Shown here: positions 17,921 through 27,239 of the stretch, piece after piece
Numbering within the stretch: the first letter of the stretch is position 1
Layout of the letters: each line of letters begins with the position of its first letter
DNA from: Candidatus Sumerlaeia bacterium
GTDB taxonomy: Bacteria; Sumerlaeota; Sumerlaeia; SLMS01; JAHLLQ01
NCBI GenBank assembly: GCA_019634695.1
Contig: JAHCAW010000011.1
Coordinates: 36,289 to 100,288 of the forward strand
Length of the DNA: 64,000 nucleotides
Direction of reading: 5' to 3'
Made by a program: the position numbers and the translations under genes
Notes under the pieces: model-generated
Told to the model about the DNA's origin: nothing
Seen by the model: only the letters and a program-made list of their open reading frames with translations
Database searches by the model: none

Positions 17921-17990
17921 CTTTGGACCCGAGGGTGGAACGTGCGAGGGGTGCGGGGACGATATCACTCGGGATCGAGAGGCAGCGGGT

Positions 17991-18614
17991 ATGACGACGC
18001 GCGGTCGGTTCGTGGTGCTGGAGGGTCTGGACGGCGCGGGGACGTCGACGCAGCAGGCGGCGCTGCGCGCGTGGCTGGCGGGGCGCGGCCATGAGGTGGA
18101 ACTGACGCGCGAGCCGACCGACGGGCCGATCGGCAGCGTGATCCGGCAGGTGCTGCTGGGGCGGCTGACGGTGGACCCGGCGACGATGGCGCTGCTGTTC
18201 GCGGCCGACCGGACGGATCACCTGTTCAACGCGGTCGATGGCGTGACCGGCCAGCTCGAGGCGGGGCGTTGGGTGGTGTCGGACCGCTATGTGTTGTCAT
18301 CGTTGGCCTATCAGGCGGCGACAGGGGTGGACCGCGCGTGGGTGGCGGCGATCAACGCCCGAGCGGTGGTGCCGGACGTGACGATCTATGTGGAGACGCC
18401 GGTGGAGGTCTGCCTGGAGCGCATCGCGCGGCGCAGCAGCCGCGACGAGCTGTACCACAAGGGGGACCTGCTGCGGCGCGTGGCGGCGGAATACGAGCGG
18501 CTCTTCGAGTCGGTGGCGCCGACGGGTCACCTGATCCGCGTCCCGGGAACGGGCAGCCCGGACGAGGTGACGGGCCGAGTGGTCGGGGCGCTGGCGGAGT
18601 GGCTGGGGGCGTAG
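17991..18614 (+). CDS. tmk: Thymidylate kinase
   Basis: 207 residues, normal for dTMP kinase, starting MTTRGRFVVLEGLDGAGTSTQ. Other family motifs are LTREPTDGPIG, LLFAADRTDHL and VVSDRYVLSSLAYQ, the last being the DRY/SS segment. The P-loop has Thr (GLDGAGTSTQ) where most kinases have Lys, a substitution also known in some tmk lineages. It makes dTDP from dTMP. Downstream at 106 bases is an unrelated exported protein. The terminator at 17882-17920 lies immediately upstream. Confidence 0.93.
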   Translation: MTTRGRFVVLEGLDGAGTSTQQAALRAWLAGRGHEVELTREPTDGPIGSVIRQVLLGRLTVDPATMALLFAADRTDHLFNAVDGVTGQLEAGRWVVSDRYVLSSLAYQAATGVDRAWVAAINARAVVPDVTIYVETPVEVCLERIARRSSRDELYHKGDLLRRVAAEYERLFESVAPTGHLIRVPGTGSPDEVTGRVVGALAEWLGA

Positions 18615-18719
18615 AGACCAGTTTTCCGGGATTCTGAGTTGCCGGATGGGCGGGGGTGTCCCATCCTGTGAATTGCCGTGTCTCGCGGCCTGGGAATATG
18701 CCGATCGGGGGATCGTTCG

Positions 18720-21700
18720 ATGAGACTCGTCTTGGTGTGCGGATTCCTGCTTTGTGCGGGGTTGGGGGTAGCCGCTCCGCAGGTGTCGAATGTGCAGGCC
18801 GGCCAACGGCCGGACGGGTCGGGGCTGGTGGAAGTGAGCTACGACCTGTCGGGCGGCGTGGATCCGATGACGGTGTTCCTGCACGTGTCGCTCGATGACG
18901 GGGCGACGTGGAGCGTCATCCCGCACCCGGACCATGTGTCGGGCGACGTGGGCACCAGCGTGGGCAATGGCGCTTCGCGGCAGATTGTGTGGGATGCGGG
19001 TACGGAGCGGCCGGGCGTGACGTGGGAGAACGCGCGGGTGCGGGTGACGGCTCTGGAGGCGATCGCGACGGCGCAGGAGCGAACGATCCTGCTGCCGGGG
19101 GATGTGCCCTTGACGATGGTGGGAATCCCGGGCGGGACGTTCCTGATGGGGGCAGCGGAGAGGAACTGGACGCGAAGCGACGAGTGGCCGATTCATGCGG
19201 TCTCGATCATGCGGCATTTCGAGATGGGCAAGTTCGAGCTGACGCGCGAGCAATGGTCCGCGTTGTCGACGACGACGCCATGGACGGAATTGTACGAGGA
19301 TCATTACGAGGGGCTGGATGCGCCGGCGAACAGCGTGACATACCATGATGCGCTGGAGTGGATCGCGGCGCTGAACGCGCACGTGATCGCAACGAGTCAG
19401 GGAGCGGGGACGTTCCGCCTGCCGAGCGAGGCGGAGTGGGAACACGCGGCACGAGCGGGCACGCGGGGACGCTTCTGGTTCGGGGATTCGGACTGCCCTC
19501 CCTCGGGGGTGCCGGAGTTTCAGGGATACTGCTCGCTGATGGATCACGCGTGGTTCGGGGACAACGTGGCCGGGCTGGGTGCCCAAGCCGTGGGCCAGAA
19601 GCTGCCGAATCCGTTCGGCCTCTACGACATGTCGGGCAACGTGAGCGAGTGGTGTCTGGATGTGCGTTGGACGTACGTGGACACGCCGATCGACGGCAGC
19701 GCGTATGGGAGTCCGGAGGACGCCGACTACTATCGGATTCTGCGTGGCGGCAACTTCCTGAACACGCCGCAGCATGTGCGTCCGGCGAGCCGCCAGAGCA
19801 ACCTGCGCTTTGTGGCGGGTTCGGAGTCTGGCTTTCGTCTGGCGCGGGACTTGGAGGAAAGTGCGTTCGGAGGTTGGGCGAGCGGTCACGACTTCTCCGG
19901 GTCCTTCACGGTGGACACGGTGCCGAATCTGGATCCGCCGAACGAGGTGTGGGCCTGGGCGGAGGAACTGACCGGGCTGACGGGTTCGGTGACGGGAACC
20001 ACGGTGGGGGCGGTGTACGAGCTGGACGAGCCGCTGCATCGCAACAACGCCTGGGGACCGACGGTGTGGTATCGCTGGACGCCGGAGCATCGAGGCTCGG
20101 CGGTGTTCCACACGTGCCAAGGCTCGACCTACGACACGATGCTCGCGGTCTACACGGGCGAGTCGCTGCGAAGCCTGAAGCTAGTGACGGCGAACGACAA
20201 CAGCCTGTTGGGCGACTGCGGGGGCGTGCGCAGCCGCGTGGCGTTCACGGCGAATGCCGGAACGACTTACTACATCGTGGTCGGAGGCGCCGAGTTTGAC
20301 GCCGGCGACTACACGCTGACGTGGCTGCAGACGCCGTTCCCACCGGCGAACGACAACTTCGCCGGGACAATGCTCATCGGGCACGAGGGAGCGGTGTTCG
20401 GCTCGACGCAGTACGCAACGCGGCAGGGGGGCGAGCCGGCACACGCGGGCGAGTCCGACAGCCCGTCGGTCTGGTACAGTTGGAATGCACCGGGCCCGGG
20501 CTTGGCGCGCTTCTCGACGTGCAATGAAACGGGCTTCAACTCGGTGCTGGATGTCTACACGGGCAACGCGGTGTCGAACCTGAGGCGGGTGCCGTGGACG
20601 AACGAGGACTGCGAGGAATTGGGAAGCACGATCACCTTCACGGCGACGACGGAGACGACGTACCGAATTGCGGTGGCGGGCAACGGCACGGCGTCCGGGA
20701 CTTTTCTGCTGACATGGTCGGGGCCGGAAACGCCGCCGCCGCCGCCCAACGACGACTTCGCGGACGCGACGGTGCTGCCGGGCTATCGAGGCTCGCTGGC
20801 CGGAACGACTTTGGGGGCGACGCGTCAGGCGAACGAGCCGCCGCACGTGGGCTTGTGGGGTTACTCGAGCGGGTCGGTGTGGTATCGCTGGACGCCGCCG
20901 GAGGACGGTTTCGCGACGATCGGCACGTGTGCGGGGGCGGACTTCGACACGGTGCTGGCGGTGTATACGGGCTCGTCCCTGGGGGGACTCAAGTTTGTGG
21001 CGCAGGACGACGATGCCTGTCCGTTCGGCCGCAGCAGCGTCTCCTTCTCCGCGCGAGCCGAAAGCACGTATCACGTGGCCGTTGCGGGCAAGGGAGTCGC
21101 CAGCGGTTCGTTCGTGCTGGGTTGGGACGTGCAACCGCCGAACCCGCTGGACGACGCGCACGAGCCCAACGAGTCGTGGGTGCTGGCGCGCGGCAAACAG
21201 CCGTTGCTGGTGGGCGACCGTATCGAGAACCTGGCGCTGTACAACGAGGACTGGTACCGGATCGCGATCGGGCCGGAGGAGTCGGTGGCCGTTCGGGTGC
21301 TCTTCCTGCACACGGAGGGCAACATCAACGCCGAGCTGTACGACCTGCGGGTGTTCGACCGCACGGGCTGGCCGATGCGCGTGGCGGAGAGCTACTCGCC
21401 GGATCATCCGTGGGTGTGGAATCCGGCGGCGGGCGACGGGCCGGCGCCGATCTGGGACACGCTGCCGTGGGGACCGCAGACGGCTGACGACGAGTGGCTG
21501 ACGTTCATCAACAGCACGGGCGCGACGGAACTGTTCCTGCGCGTCTACGGCGAAGGCAACGAGTACAACCCGCGCTACTCGGTGTATGTGGATTCGCTGG
21601 GCGTGGACGATGCGTTCGAGCCGAACAACGCCCTCGAGCAGGCGGCGACGATCGCGCGCGACGTGCCATACGAGTGGCTGATCGGTCGCGAGAACGACTT

Positions 21701-21977
21701 CTATCGGGTGGACACCTCCGGCGTGGAGGCGATCCGCGTGCGGCTGGCGTGCTACGCGCTGCTGGGCACGATGTACTTCGAGGTGCATGGCGTGCGTCCG
21801 GAGGACGGCACGTTCGGGCCGCTGGAGACGAGCAAGATGTACGAGCCGAATCGCTACGATGCGGCCCGCGAGGTGTGCGTGAGCGGCCAGGACGAGGTGT
21901 TCGTGCGTGTCTACCCGGCGGTGCGTCGGGCGAACCTGTACAACCTGGTGGTGGAGACGCTGGAGGAGTGTCCGTAG
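18720..21977 (+). CDS. Large exported protein: formylglycine-generating-enzyme-like domain plus repeated PPC-like domains
   Basis: 1085 residues beginning with a signal peptide (MRLVLVCGFLLCAGLGVAA). A small beta domain comes first. An FGE-sulfatase (SUMF1/PvdO-type) domain follows: GIPGGTFLMGAAERNW, FRLPSEAEWEHAARAGT, FGLYDMSGNVSEWCLD, ILRGGNFLN. The catalytic cysteine pair of true FGE is not evident, so enzymatic activity is doubtful. Three tandem units of about 130 residues follow, each with SVWYRWTPP-like and LAVYTG-like motifs and ending in a (T/S)TYxIAVxG strand. Two PPC-like modules (AHEPNESW, AFEPNNAL) complete the protein. It is probably a secreted or surface protein of unknown substrate. 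Confidence 0.78.
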   Translation: MRLVLVCGFLLCAGLGVAAPQVSNVQAGQRPDGSGLVEVSYDLSGGVDPMTVFLHVSLDDGATWSVIPHPDHVSGDVGTSVGNGASRQIVWDAGTERPGVTWENARVRVTALEAIATAQERTILLPGDVPLTMVGIPGGTFLMGAAERNWTRSDEWPIHAVSIMRHFEMGKFELTREQWSALSTTTPWTELYEDHYEGLDAPANSVTYHDALEWIAALNAHVIATSQGAGTFRLPSEAEWEHAARAGTRGRFWFGDSDCPPSGVPEFQGYCSLMDHAWFGDNVAGLGAQAVGQKLPNPFGLYDMSGNVSEWCLDVRWTYVDTPIDGSAYGSPEDADYYRILRGGNFLNTPQHVRPASRQSNLRFVAGSESGFRLARDLEESAFGGWASGHDFSGSFTVDTVPNLDPPNEVWAWAEELTGLTGSVTGTTVGAVYELDEPLHRNNAWGPTVWYRWTPEHRGSAVFHTCQGSTYDTMLAVYTGESLRSLKLVTANDNSLLGDCGGVRSRVAFTANAGTTYYIVVGGAEFDAGDYTLTWLQTPFPPANDNFAGTMLIGHEGAVFGSTQYATRQGGEPAHAGESDSPSVWYSWNAPGPGLARFSTCNETGFNSVLDVYTGNAVSNLRRVPWTNEDCEELGSTITFTATTETTYRIAVAGNGTASGTFLLTWSGPETPPPPPNDDFADATVLPGYRGSLAGTTLGATRQANEPPHVGLWGYSSGSVWYRWTPPEDGFATIGTCAGADFDTVLAVYTGSSLGGLKFVAQDDDACPFGRSSVSFSARAESTYHVAVAGKGVASGSFVLGWDVQPPNPLDDAHEPNESWVLARGKQPLLVGDRIENLALYNEDWYRIAIGPEESVAVRVLFLHTEGNINAELYDLRVFDRTGWPMRVAESYSPDHPWVWNPAAGDGPAPIWDTLPWGPQTADDEWLTFINSTGATELFLRVYGEGNEYNPRYSVYVDSLGVDDAFEPNNALEQAATIARDVPYEWLIGRENDFYRVDTSGVEAIRVRLACYALLGTMYFEVHGVRPEDGTFGPLETSKMYEPNRYDAAREVCVSGQDEVFVRVYPAVRRANLYNLVVETLEECP

Positions 21978-21982
21978 GGGGG

Positions 21983-22013
21983 CGTGGTTCGTCGTTCGTG
22001 GTTCGTGGTTCGA
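21983..22013. repeat. Short GTTCGTG tandem repeat
   Basis: Four to five imperfect 7-bp GTTCGTG units lie six bases after the stop codon of the preceding gene. The same motif is found at 22868-22905 and 46009-46062. The rest of the gap to 22242 contains no visible gene. Confidence 0.75.
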
Positions 22014-22242
22014 GCACCTGCCGCGTGCCGGGGCTGTTGATTGTGGCCTCGGCGCCGCCACTATCCTCCCCGAGCTCGCATGACCTGCGGGCGGGCTCGG
22101 CCGAGAGGGGCATGGCTGGGGGTGGGGGCCAAGAATGCCAATATCGTGATAGACACGGGGGCTCGGGGGTGGGTATGCGCTCGGGCGGTTTGGGTGCCGG
22201 GCGGCGTGATCGGCCGGTGGAACTCGCGGGGCGGTGGCATTC

Positions 22243-22860
22243 ATGGGCAAGCGGGCGTTCACGTTGATCGAGCTGCTGATCGTGGTGGCGATCATCGCGA
22301 TTCTGGCGGCGATCGCGGTGCCGAACTTTTTGGAAGCGCAGGTGCGGGCGAAGGTGTCGCGGGCGCAGGCCGACATGCGGTCGGTGGCGACGGCGCTCGA
22401 GGCCTATCATGTGGACTACAACAAGTACCCGACGATGCTGGAGCCGGGTTTCACGGGCGGCGTGGCGCCGCTGGCGAACTCAGACCTGAAGTGGTGGTAT
22501 GTGCCGAACTCGCTGAGCACGCCGATCGCCTACATTTCGAGCGCGACGATGCAGTGCCCGTTCGGGGGCAACTGGGAGCGGAAGGACAACTTCCCGGACA
22601 ACATCTGGCGGCGCTATGGATACGAGAACATCCCGGAGCTGATGGGCAAGCGGGTGGACTTTCCGATTCTGGCGAACCGGTATCGCGACGAGGCGCTGGT
22701 GTGGAGCGGCATGTGGCGGCTGCAGTGCGTGGGGCCGGATACGCTGTGGAACCCGTCGCGGCTGTACGACCCGACGAATGGAACGGTGAGCGAAGGGGAC
22801 ATCATCCGCACGCAGGCGAGCTCGAGCGGGAACACGAACCCGGACAATCTGGCGCCGTGA
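22243..22860 (+). CDS. Type II/IV pseudopilin-like protein
   Basis: 205 residues with a textbook class III signal: MGKRAFTLIELLIVVAIIAI, cleaved by prepilin peptidase before Phe with Glu at position 5 of the mature protein. The following segment VPNFLEAQVRAKVSRAQADM is typical of pseudopilins of deep-branching uncultured phyla. The globular C-terminal part is not recognisable. Such proteins form pseudopili of type II secretion or act as surface pilin-like adhesins. No gsp or pil genes are nearby, so the assembly machinery must be elsewhere. An in-frame GTG at 22234 is a less likely start. Confidence 0.88.
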   Translation: MGKRAFTLIELLIVVAIIAILAAIAVPNFLEAQVRAKVSRAQADMRSVATALEAYHVDYNKYPTMLEPGFTGGVAPLANSDLKWWYVPNSLSTPIAYISSATMQCPFGGNWERKDNFPDNIWRRYGYENIPELMGKRVDFPILANRYRDEALVWSGMWRLQCVGPDTLWNPSRLYDPTNGTVSEGDIIRTQASSSGNTNPDNLAP

Positions 22861-22867
22861 GTGGTGG

Positions 22868-22905
22868 CGTGGTTCGTGGTTCGTGGTTCGTGGTTCGTGG
22901 TTCGA
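22868..22905. repeat. GTTCGTG tandem repeat after the pseudopilin gene
   Basis: Five almost perfect 7-bp units (TGGTTCG repeated) begin eight bases downstream of the pseudopilin stop codon, matching the arrays at 21983-22013 and 46009-46062. Confidence 0.85.
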
Positions 22906-23102
22906 GAGGCGATGGGACGAGCTTGGGGACATGGGAACAGTCGTACGGGGATAACCGCATTCGTTGAGAGTGGCGAGGGCAACGGGAAGGCGTGGGTCGG
23001 CCGCCTCGCTGACGCTCGGGGTTCCGATTGCCGCGCTCCGAAACCGCCTGTGCGGGATGCTCGTGCTTGCGGGCGGGGGGCGGGACGGAGCACGTTCGTG
23101 CC

Positions 23103-24911
23103 ATGAGTGTTCCGCTTGCTGCCGCCGACAAGGACGCGCCCGCGTGGCGTGACTCTCCGTGGTTTCCGTTGGTGCTGGCGGTGCCGTTCGTGCTGCTGTA
23201 TGGGCTGAACGGGCGGACGTTGCTGACGGGGGATTCGCAGGCGCACCTGTATCTGGCGGCGAGCCTGGCGTGGTCGGGCGACGCGCGGCTGGACGAGTTC
23301 ACGTCGGCGTTGTTCGAGGCGGGCGGCGGGACGCTCCCCTACTTTGCGTTCGACGCGGGCGACGGCATTCGGTCGATCTTCAATTTCTTCCCGGCGCTGC
23401 TGCTGGTGCCGTTCTACTGGGTGGGCGGCTTCCTGGGCGGTAGCGGCTTTCGCGAGTCGCTGGCGGCATGGGGACTGGTGGGGAAACTGGCGGCATCGCT
23501 CTGGATCTTCGCGGCGGGGTTTCCGCTGTGGGAGTTGCTGCGGCGACGGGTGGGCGCGGGGATGGCGCTGACGGCGGTGGCGGCGTTCTGGTTCGCGACG
23601 CCGTTGTGGGGCGGCAGTGTGGACTACCTGCAGCACCAGCCGCTGATGTTCTTCAAGCTGATGGCGCTTTGGGCGGTGTTTGGGCGCGGAGATGGGCGGG
23701 TGGGCGGAGGCGGGCCCGTCGCTCACGCTTCCGCCTTCGCGAAGCTACGGCGGACAGGCCGGGTTGCTGAAGTGCCGGATGCTGAAGGGTTGGGGCCGAG
23801 GTTCTTTTTGGCGGGGGTGATGCTCGCGCTGTCGGTGTTGTGTCGTTACCAGACGGCGTTGGGAGCGGCGGTGCTGGCGGTGTTGGTGCTGGTGCGCCAT
23901 CGGCGCGAGCCGCGCGCGGGGCTGCTCGTAGCGGGAGGATTACTGCCGGTGCCGCTGGCGCTGCTGTATCACAATGCGGTGTTCGGCAGCCCGTTCCAAG
24001 TGGGGCCGATGGTATGGTTGCAGTTCGACCAACCGTTGGCCGCGACGCTGTTCGCGCTGCTCTTCAATCCCGGCAAGGGCTTGTTGGTGCACAGCCCGTG
24101 GTTGATGCTGGGTGTGGTGGCGTGGCGCCTGATCGGCACGGGCGACGGGGCGCGGCGGTGGATGGGGATGGCGCTGGCGGCGTCGGCGCTGCCGACGGTG
24201 CTGCTCTATGGCAAGCTGAACGGATGGTATGGCGGGTGGTGCTGGGGATACCGGTACCTGCTGGATGCGTTGCCGGAGCTGATCGTGCTGGCGGCGCTGG
24301 GACTGGCGGCGTTGTGGCAGCGGGGCTGCGTGGGACGCGCGGTGACGGGCGCGGCACTGGCGGCGGGGCTGGCGGTGCAGACGCTGGGCGCGTTGGCATA
24401 TGACGGATCGTGGCATCGGCGGTTCGATCTCGGCGGCGAGCCGGGTCAGGCGTGGTTGTGGCAATGGAGAAACGGTGAATTGGCGTATCATGTCAGGCGG
24501 GGATTGGTGTATGTTGGAAGTCGCCCGGTGGCGCTGCGGGATTCGCCCTACGAGACGCGGGGCCTGTATGCGGCGGAGGATTGGGGCGACCGTCGGGTGA
24601 GCTGGACGGGCGCGCGGGCGCAGCTCGTGGCGGTGGCGCGGCGGTGGCCGATGGAGCTGCACCTGTTCCCGAACCCGTCCGATGCGGCGCAGGGAATCGT
24701 GCGGGTGCGGGTGCGCGTGGACGGCGGGCCCGTGCAGGAGGTGCACCTGCCCCAGGGGGCGTGGACGACGCTGCCGCTGGGGACGCTGGCTTGGCAGCAC
24801 GGCGCGCGGGTCGAGATGGAGGTCGAGCCGGTGTTTGTGGAGCCGGGGGGATTGGAGCGCAGCCTTGGCGTGGCAGTGGACCTTGGGGCCTTCGGGGGTC
24901 GAAGTCCTTGA
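23103..24911 (+). CDS. Polytopic membrane protein, possibly a GT-C-type glycosyltransferase
   Basis: 602 residues with about ten hydrophobic segments in the first 430 residues, and a soluble beta-rich C-terminus of about 150 residues. The first loop reads LTGDSQAHLYLAASLAWSGD, an arrangement reminiscent of the acidic first loop of GT-C enzymes such as ArnT/PMT, but no decisive motif is present. An oddity is the segment VAHASAFAKLRRTGRVAEVP, encoded by a copy (23731-23758) of the dispersed repeat that is otherwise intergenic. It lies in a cytoplasmic loop between hydrophobic segments and keeps the frame open. No neighbour shows the pathway. Confidence 0.6.
   Translation: MSVPLAAADKDAPAWRDSPWFPLVLAVPFVLLYGLNGRTLLTGDSQAHLYLAASLAWSGDARLDEFTSALFEAGGGTLPYFAFDAGDGIRSIFNFFPALLLVPFYWVGGFLGGSGFRESLAAWGLVGKLAASLWIFAAGFPLWELLRRRVGAGMALTAVAAFWFATPLWGGSVDYLQHQPLMFFKLMALWAVFGRGDGRVGGGGPVAHASAFAKLRRTGRVAEVPDAEGLGPRFFLAGVMLALSVLCRYQTALGAAVLAVLVLVRHRREPRAGLLVAGGLLPVPLALLYHNAVFGSPFQVGPMVWLQFDQPLAATLFALLFNPGKGLLVHSPWLMLGVVAWRLIGTGDGARRWMGMALAASALPTVLLYGKLNGWYGGWCWGYRYLLDALPELIVLAALGLAALWQRGCVGRAVTGAALAAGLAVQTLGALAYDGSWHRRFDLGGEPGQAWLWQWRNGELAYHVRRGLVYVGSRPVALRDSPYETRGLYAAEDWGDRRVSWTGARAQLVAVARRWPMELHLFPNPSDAAQGIVRVRVRVDGGPVQEVHLPQGAWTTLPLGTLAWQHGARVEMEVEPVFVEPGGLERSLGVAVDLGAFGGRSP
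23731..23758 (-). repeat. Dispersed repeat copy inside a coding region
   Basis: Read on the minus strand it is CCTGTCCGCCGTAGCTTCGC followed by GAAGGCGG, close to the unit at 1831-1859 and to the junction of the arrays at 825-999. It is the only copy seen inside a gene. Confidence 0.8.
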
Positions 24912-25019
24912 CCTGCGGGTTGGGATTGCGGATTCGTTTCCCGTGGCTTCGCCGCAGGGGACACGAGTAACGCGACGGCGTGGCGGCGCGGAGGGGAAAC
25001 AGGATATCCGCAGCCGGGG

Positions 25020-27239
25020 GTGCCGAAACGACCGGTGGGAAGTCGCTCGCGAATCGCAATGCTGTACGTTGTGCTGGTGACGGCCTGCGCGGTCGTTGCC
25101 GCGACGGCGATCGGTATCCTGTATCGCGCGGCGCTTGAGGCGGAGCGACGCCAGTTGACGCTGACGGCGCGCAGCCAGGCGGAACTGATCGCGGCGGTGG
25201 CGCGTTTCGACCAGATGCACGTGCCGTTGGAGTATCCCGGCGGGGCATTCGAGGCGACGCTGTCGCAGATCGTCCAGGCATACTCGAAGTTCCGACCCTC
25301 GGATGCCGGCGAAGAGCTGGGCGTGGGCCGGATGAGGGGCGAGGATGTCGAGTTCCTGTTTCGCTTCGACGAGACAGGTGCGCAGTTCGACGGGTTGGTG
25401 GTGCGCGACCCAGGACTGGCCGAGCCGATGCGCGCGGCGCTGGCAGGTCGATCGGGGACGATGATTGGTCGGGACTACCGGGGAGTGAAGGTGCTGGCGG
25501 CGTTCGAGCCGATTCCGGAGTTGAACGTCGGGATCGTGGCGAAGGTGCCGTTGTCGGAGGTACACGGGCCGCTGGTGCGTGCGGCATCGGCGGCGGGCGC
25601 GCTGGCGGTGGTACTGGCGATGGCCAGTCTGCTGGCAGTCAAGCGTCTGGCGTATCCGATCATCAGCCGGCTGGAGGCGAGCGCGCGGCAACTGGCGACG
25701 GAATCGGAGAAGCGACAGGCGGCTCTCGATGGCCTGGAGCGGAATCGCCGCCAGCTCGAGTTGTCGCTCAAGGCAGGGGCCATTGGGTCGTGGCACTGGG
25801 ACCTGACGACCGACGTGATGACGTGCGACGCGCGGACGCTGGGGTTCCTGGGCCTGCCGCCGGACGCGACGGCGGACCGGCGCGACCTTGAGGCCTTCGT
25901 GCATCCGGAGGACATGGCGCGGCTTGCCGTGGCGCGCGAGGAGAGCATTCGCACGGGCCGCGCATTCGAGTGCGAGGTGCGCGTGCAACGGACCGATGGA
26001 GAGGATGCGATCCTGAGCGTCCACGGTGAGCGCCGGCTGGACAATGAGGGGCGCGCCGTGGCGCTCGATGGGGTGGCGATGGACGTCACGCGGCAGAAGG
26101 CGGACCGGCGGCTACTGGAGGAGAGCGAGGCGCGGTTCCGCAGCATCTTCGAGCAGGCCGCCGTCGGCATCGCCAACGTCTCGCCCGAGGGCCGGTTCCT
26201 GCGCGTCAACGAGCGTTTCTGCAAGATGCTGGGCTACAAGCCCGAAGAGTTGGCGGAGCGGACCTTCCTGGAGGTCACGCATGCCGAGGATCAGGAGCGG
26301 GATGCGGCGGAGTTCGCCCGGTTGGTGGCCGGCGAGATCGCCTCGTATTCGATTGAGAAGCGACACCTGCGCAAGGACGGGAGTGCGCTGTGGGTGGACC
26401 GGACGGCGAGCTTCGTGCGCGCAGCCGACGGCACGCCCCTTTACTCGGTGTCGATCATTCAGGACATCTCGGCGCGGCACCGGGCGGAGGAGGAGGTGCG
26501 TCGCCTGAACGAGGAACTCGAGGAGCGGGTGCGGGTGCGCACGGCGCAGCTCGAGGCGGCGAACAAGGAGCTCGAGGCGTTCTCGTACTCGGTGTCGCAC
26601 GACCTGCGGGCGCCGCTGCGCGCGGTGGACGGCTTCTCCCGCATCCTGATGGAGGACTGCGAAGAGGCGCTGTCGTCCGAGGACATGCGTCACTTGCAGG
26701 CGATTCGCGCGGCGGCCCAGCGCATGGGGATGCTGATCGACGACCTGCTGGCGCTCTCGCGACTGGGACGCAAGGCGCTCGATCCGGTGGAGTTCGACGT
26801 GCGGGCAATGATCGAACAGGTGCGTGCGGAGCTGGAGCGGGAGACGGCCGACCGCGCGATCGAGTTCCGCATCGGCGAGCTGCCCCCGATGCGGGCGGAC
26901 CGCGTGACGATGCGGCAGGTGCTGACCAACCTGATTGCGAACGCGGTGAAGTACACGCGCGGGCGCCAGCCCGCGATCATCGAGATCGGCGCGCGGCACG
27001 AGGATGCCGTAACAGTGTACTTCATTCGCGACAACGGGGCGGGCTTCGACATGCGATACGCCGACAAGCTGTTCGGCGTGTTCCAGCGCCTGCATCGGGC
27101 GGACGAATTCGAGGGGACCGGCGTGGGGCTGGCGATCGTGCATCGAATCGTCGTGCGCCACGGGGGCCGCATCTGGGCCGAGTCCGAACCGGACAAAGGC
27201 GCCACATTCCACTTCACGATCGGAGACTGCGATGCCTGA
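25020..27239 (+). CDS. PAS-domain sensor histidine kinase
   Basis: 739 residues. An N-terminal membrane segment (about 14-36), an extracytoplasmic sensor region to about residue 190 and a second membrane segment (about 191-212) are followed by two PAS domains (around 245-360 and 365-485). A HisKA domain with SYSVSHDLRAPLRAV (phospho-acceptor His) and a HATPase domain (LIANAVKYTRG, DNGAGFD, FEGTGVGLAIV) complete it. The GTG at 25020 was taken because it keeps basic residues before the first membrane helix; ATG 25059 is the alternative. The stop overlaps the next gene by eight bases, so it is co-translated with the response regulator. Confidence 0.9.
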   Translation: MPKRPVGSRSRIAMLYVVLVTACAVVAATAIGILYRAALEAERRQLTLTARSQAELIAAVARFDQMHVPLEYPGGAFEATLSQIVQAYSKFRPSDAGEELGVGRMRGEDVEFLFRFDETGAQFDGLVVRDPGLAEPMRAALAGRSGTMIGRDYRGVKVLAAFEPIPELNVGIVAKVPLSEVHGPLVRAASAAGALAVVLAMASLLAVKRLAYPIISRLEASARQLATESEKRQAALDGLERNRRQLELSLKAGAIGSWHWDLTTDVMTCDARTLGFLGLPPDATADRRDLEAFVHPEDMARLAVAREESIRTGRAFECEVRVQRTDGEDAILSVHGERRLDNEGRAVALDGVAMDVTRQKADRRLLEESEARFRSIFEQAAVGIANVSPEGRFLRVNERFCKMLGYKPEELAERTFLEVTHAEDQERDAAEFARLVAGEIASYSIEKRHLRKDGSALWVDRTASFVRAADGTPLYSVSIIQDISARHRAEEEVRRLNEELEERVRVRTAQLEAANKELEAFSYSVSHDLRAPLRAVDGFSRILMEDCEEALSSEDMRHLQAIRAAAQRMGMLIDDLLALSRLGRKALDPVEFDVRAMIEQVRAELERETADRAIEFRIGELPPMRADRVTMRQVLTNLIANAVKYTRGRQPAIIEIGARHEDAVTVYFIRDNGAGFDMRYADKLFGVFQRLHRADEFEGTGVGLAIVHRIVVRHGGRIWAESEPDKGATFHFTIGDCDA

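Noticed and set aside
16824..17968. Upstream extension of the terminase frame to more than 1000 residues
   Set aside because: The frame runs antisense through the Fe-S gene and the structured region; the terminase family starts only near 16597.
17695..17994. Short plus-strand ORFs in the gap before tmk
   Set aside because: They cross the terminator and the pseudoknot, are extremely Arg/Gly-rich and have no ribosome site; the helices explain the sequence better.
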